From assembly GCA_944387055.1 (NCBI GenBank), contig CALXDL010000066.1, forward strand, positions 1-60,133: a stretch of DNA of 60,133 nucleotides. Reading direction: 5' to 3'. This document shows positions 59,251 through 60,133 of this stretch, piece after piece (within the stretch, counting starts at the first letter, position 1; each line of letters begins with the position of its first letter). The translations under genes and the position numbers were made by a program. Below the pieces are notes generated by a model, which was not told where the DNA came from, made no database searches, and saw nothing but the letters and a program-made list of their open reading frames with translations. The DNA is from an uncultured Oscillospiraceae bacterium (GTDB lineage Bacteria; Bacillota; Clostridia; Oscillospirales; Oscillospiraceae).

Positions 59251-60133
59251 CACGCGGGCACCGTCCACTCTGTGGCCGTGTCATAGACGTCAGGATACAG
59301 ATCTTGATATGTCACCAGGTCCTGCTGCTCCACGAGGCCCAACCGCTCCAGGCAAGCCACCGTCTCTGTCATCTCCGGGGAGACGGCGATGGTGATCCAG
59401 TCATAGCTCTCCTCGTCCGCTCCTATGTAGGAGAGGTCCAGAGAGAGCGCGTAGTCCCCGCCGCTGTCGGTGTCGAACCAGTCGTGGTCGCCCCAGTTGT
59501 CGGCGGCCATATCACGCTCCACTGCCGCCAGGATCGAGGCGGCCTCCCGGCTGCCAAGATCGTAGCCCTCTTCCCGAGCCTCCACATACAGGCTGCCGCC
59601 GTCCACGGTCCAGGACCCATCGTCCAGATGGAGCCGCCGCGCCTTCATGACCTCGCTGTTCACCAGCTGGTCCAGCAGGCTGTCATAGGTGTCCGGCTGG
59701 GTCAAGCGGTCCCGTGTGATGGGCAGAGAGTACCACCGCTCCACCTGGCTGCCGTTGTCCAGCTGATACGTCAGGCGCAGCCCGGTGTATGTTTCGTCCA
59801 CATCCTCTGGAACGGCCACATCAGCTATATCCGCGGCGCCGGCCCGGAGCGAGGACTGCATCCCCAGGATGTAGGTCTCGTCGGCAATCACCGCCTGGTG
59901 GATGGCGCGGACCTGCTCCACCAGCTCCCCGTCCTCCTCCGGCGTGAAGCGGTACGTGTTGCCCGCGACGCTCAGGCCCAGCGACTGCACCTGGGAGGCC
60001 GCCGGCACCCGGGCCGCCACGCCCAGCAGGTCGAAGCGCAGCACACAGCACACGCCGACGCAGCCCACCAGCACCAGGCCCAGGCCCTTCCAGCTGCCCC
60101 GGAACACCCGCAGGGACTTGGCCAGCAGCATGG
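59250..60133 (-). CDS. membrane protein, C-terminal part (cut by window edge)
   Basis: The visible 293 residues contain a hydrophobic helix (about 15-33) followed by a 250-residue outside domain. The frame is open to the right edge. LAKSLRVFRGSWKG just before the helix resembles the last membrane segment of clostridial ABC transporter permeases that carry an extracellular C-terminal domain of the DUF6449 kind, so the gene probably continues beyond the window. That assignment is tentative. The stop overlaps the amidase start. Confidence 0.6.
   Translation of the reverse strand, partial: MLLAKSLRVFRGSWKGLGLVLVGCVGVCCVLRFDLLGVAARVPAASQVQSLGLSVAGNTYRFTPEEDGELVEQVRAIHQAVIADETYILGMQSSLRAGAADIADVAVPEDVDETYTGLRLTYQLDNGSQVERWYSLPITRDRLTQPDTYDSLLDQLVNSEVMKARRLHLDDGSWTVDGGSLYVEAREEGYDLGSREAASILAAVERDMAADNWGDHDWFDTDSGGDYALSLDLSYIGADEESYDWITIAVSPEMTETVACLERLGLVEQQDLVTYQDLYPDVYDTATEWTVPA

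Overview
The window is chromosomal DNA from a high-GC anaerobic member of the Clostridia, most likely Oscillospiraceae (Flavonifractor/Oscillibacter-like). The grounds are a pyruvate:ferredoxin oxidoreductase, pyruvate phosphate dikinase, two T-box leaders, sigma-A promoters of the TTGACA/TATAAT type, strong AGGAGG ribosome binding sites, and a firmicute gene order (sepF-divIVA, mutS-mutL-miaA-hfq). I see no rRNA, tRNA, CRISPR array, integrase, transposase or prophage. Most of the window is core genome.

Layout. 1-6.9 kb: start of nifJ, comM, a DUF6465 protein, an ECF sigma/anti-sigma pair, thiI and cinA. 6.9-14.5 kb: a ZIP metal transporter, a guanine riboswitch with guanine deaminase, a GntR-controlled ABC transporter, a HAD phosphatase, ricT and holB. 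14.5-21.9 kb: ppdK, a P-loop kinase-like protein, then a T-box operon of a YkvI-type transporter and an HcxA-like dehydrogenase, and a FUSC-type membrane protein. 21.9-28.3 kb: carA, a carB-dapF gene fusion, and the divergent carbamate kinase gene. 28.3-34.6 kb: lepA, an XRE regulator/MBOAT acyltransferase/DltD-like operon and a HAD phosphatase. 34.6-46.5 kb: a long minus-strand run mutS-CPBP-AEC-mutL-DUF6440-flavodoxin-like reductase-miaA-hfq-HlyD-yggS-sepF-divIVA. 46.5-51 kb: two small repressor modules with twin operators flank miaB and a 228-bp tandem repeat. 51-60 kb: rluD, lspA, a frameshifted acyltransferase, a T-box-controlled zinc-ribbon gene plus ileS, and an uncharacterised exported/cell-wall group ending in a gene cut by the right edge.

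How the genes work together. Several control circuits can be read directly. Guanine is predicted to switch on its own deaminase, because the terminator stem invades aptamer stem P1. Uncharged tRNA-Ile controls ileS. Uncharged tRNA, by its specifier probably tRNA-Trp, controls the YkvI/HcxA-like operon. Carbamoyl-phosphate synthase and carbamate kinase are transcribed divergently around a 14-bp palindrome. Mismatch repair, tRNA modification, Hfq and division genes lie in one co-directional block.

The least ordinary items are the in-frame CarB-DapF fusion, whose DapF part lacks the usual first catalytic Cys; the probable Trp T-box on an uncharacterised transporter/2-oxoacid-reductase operon; the hairpin-rich 228-bp tandem repeat upstream of miaB; and the two repressor modules with paired palindromes inside promoter spacers.
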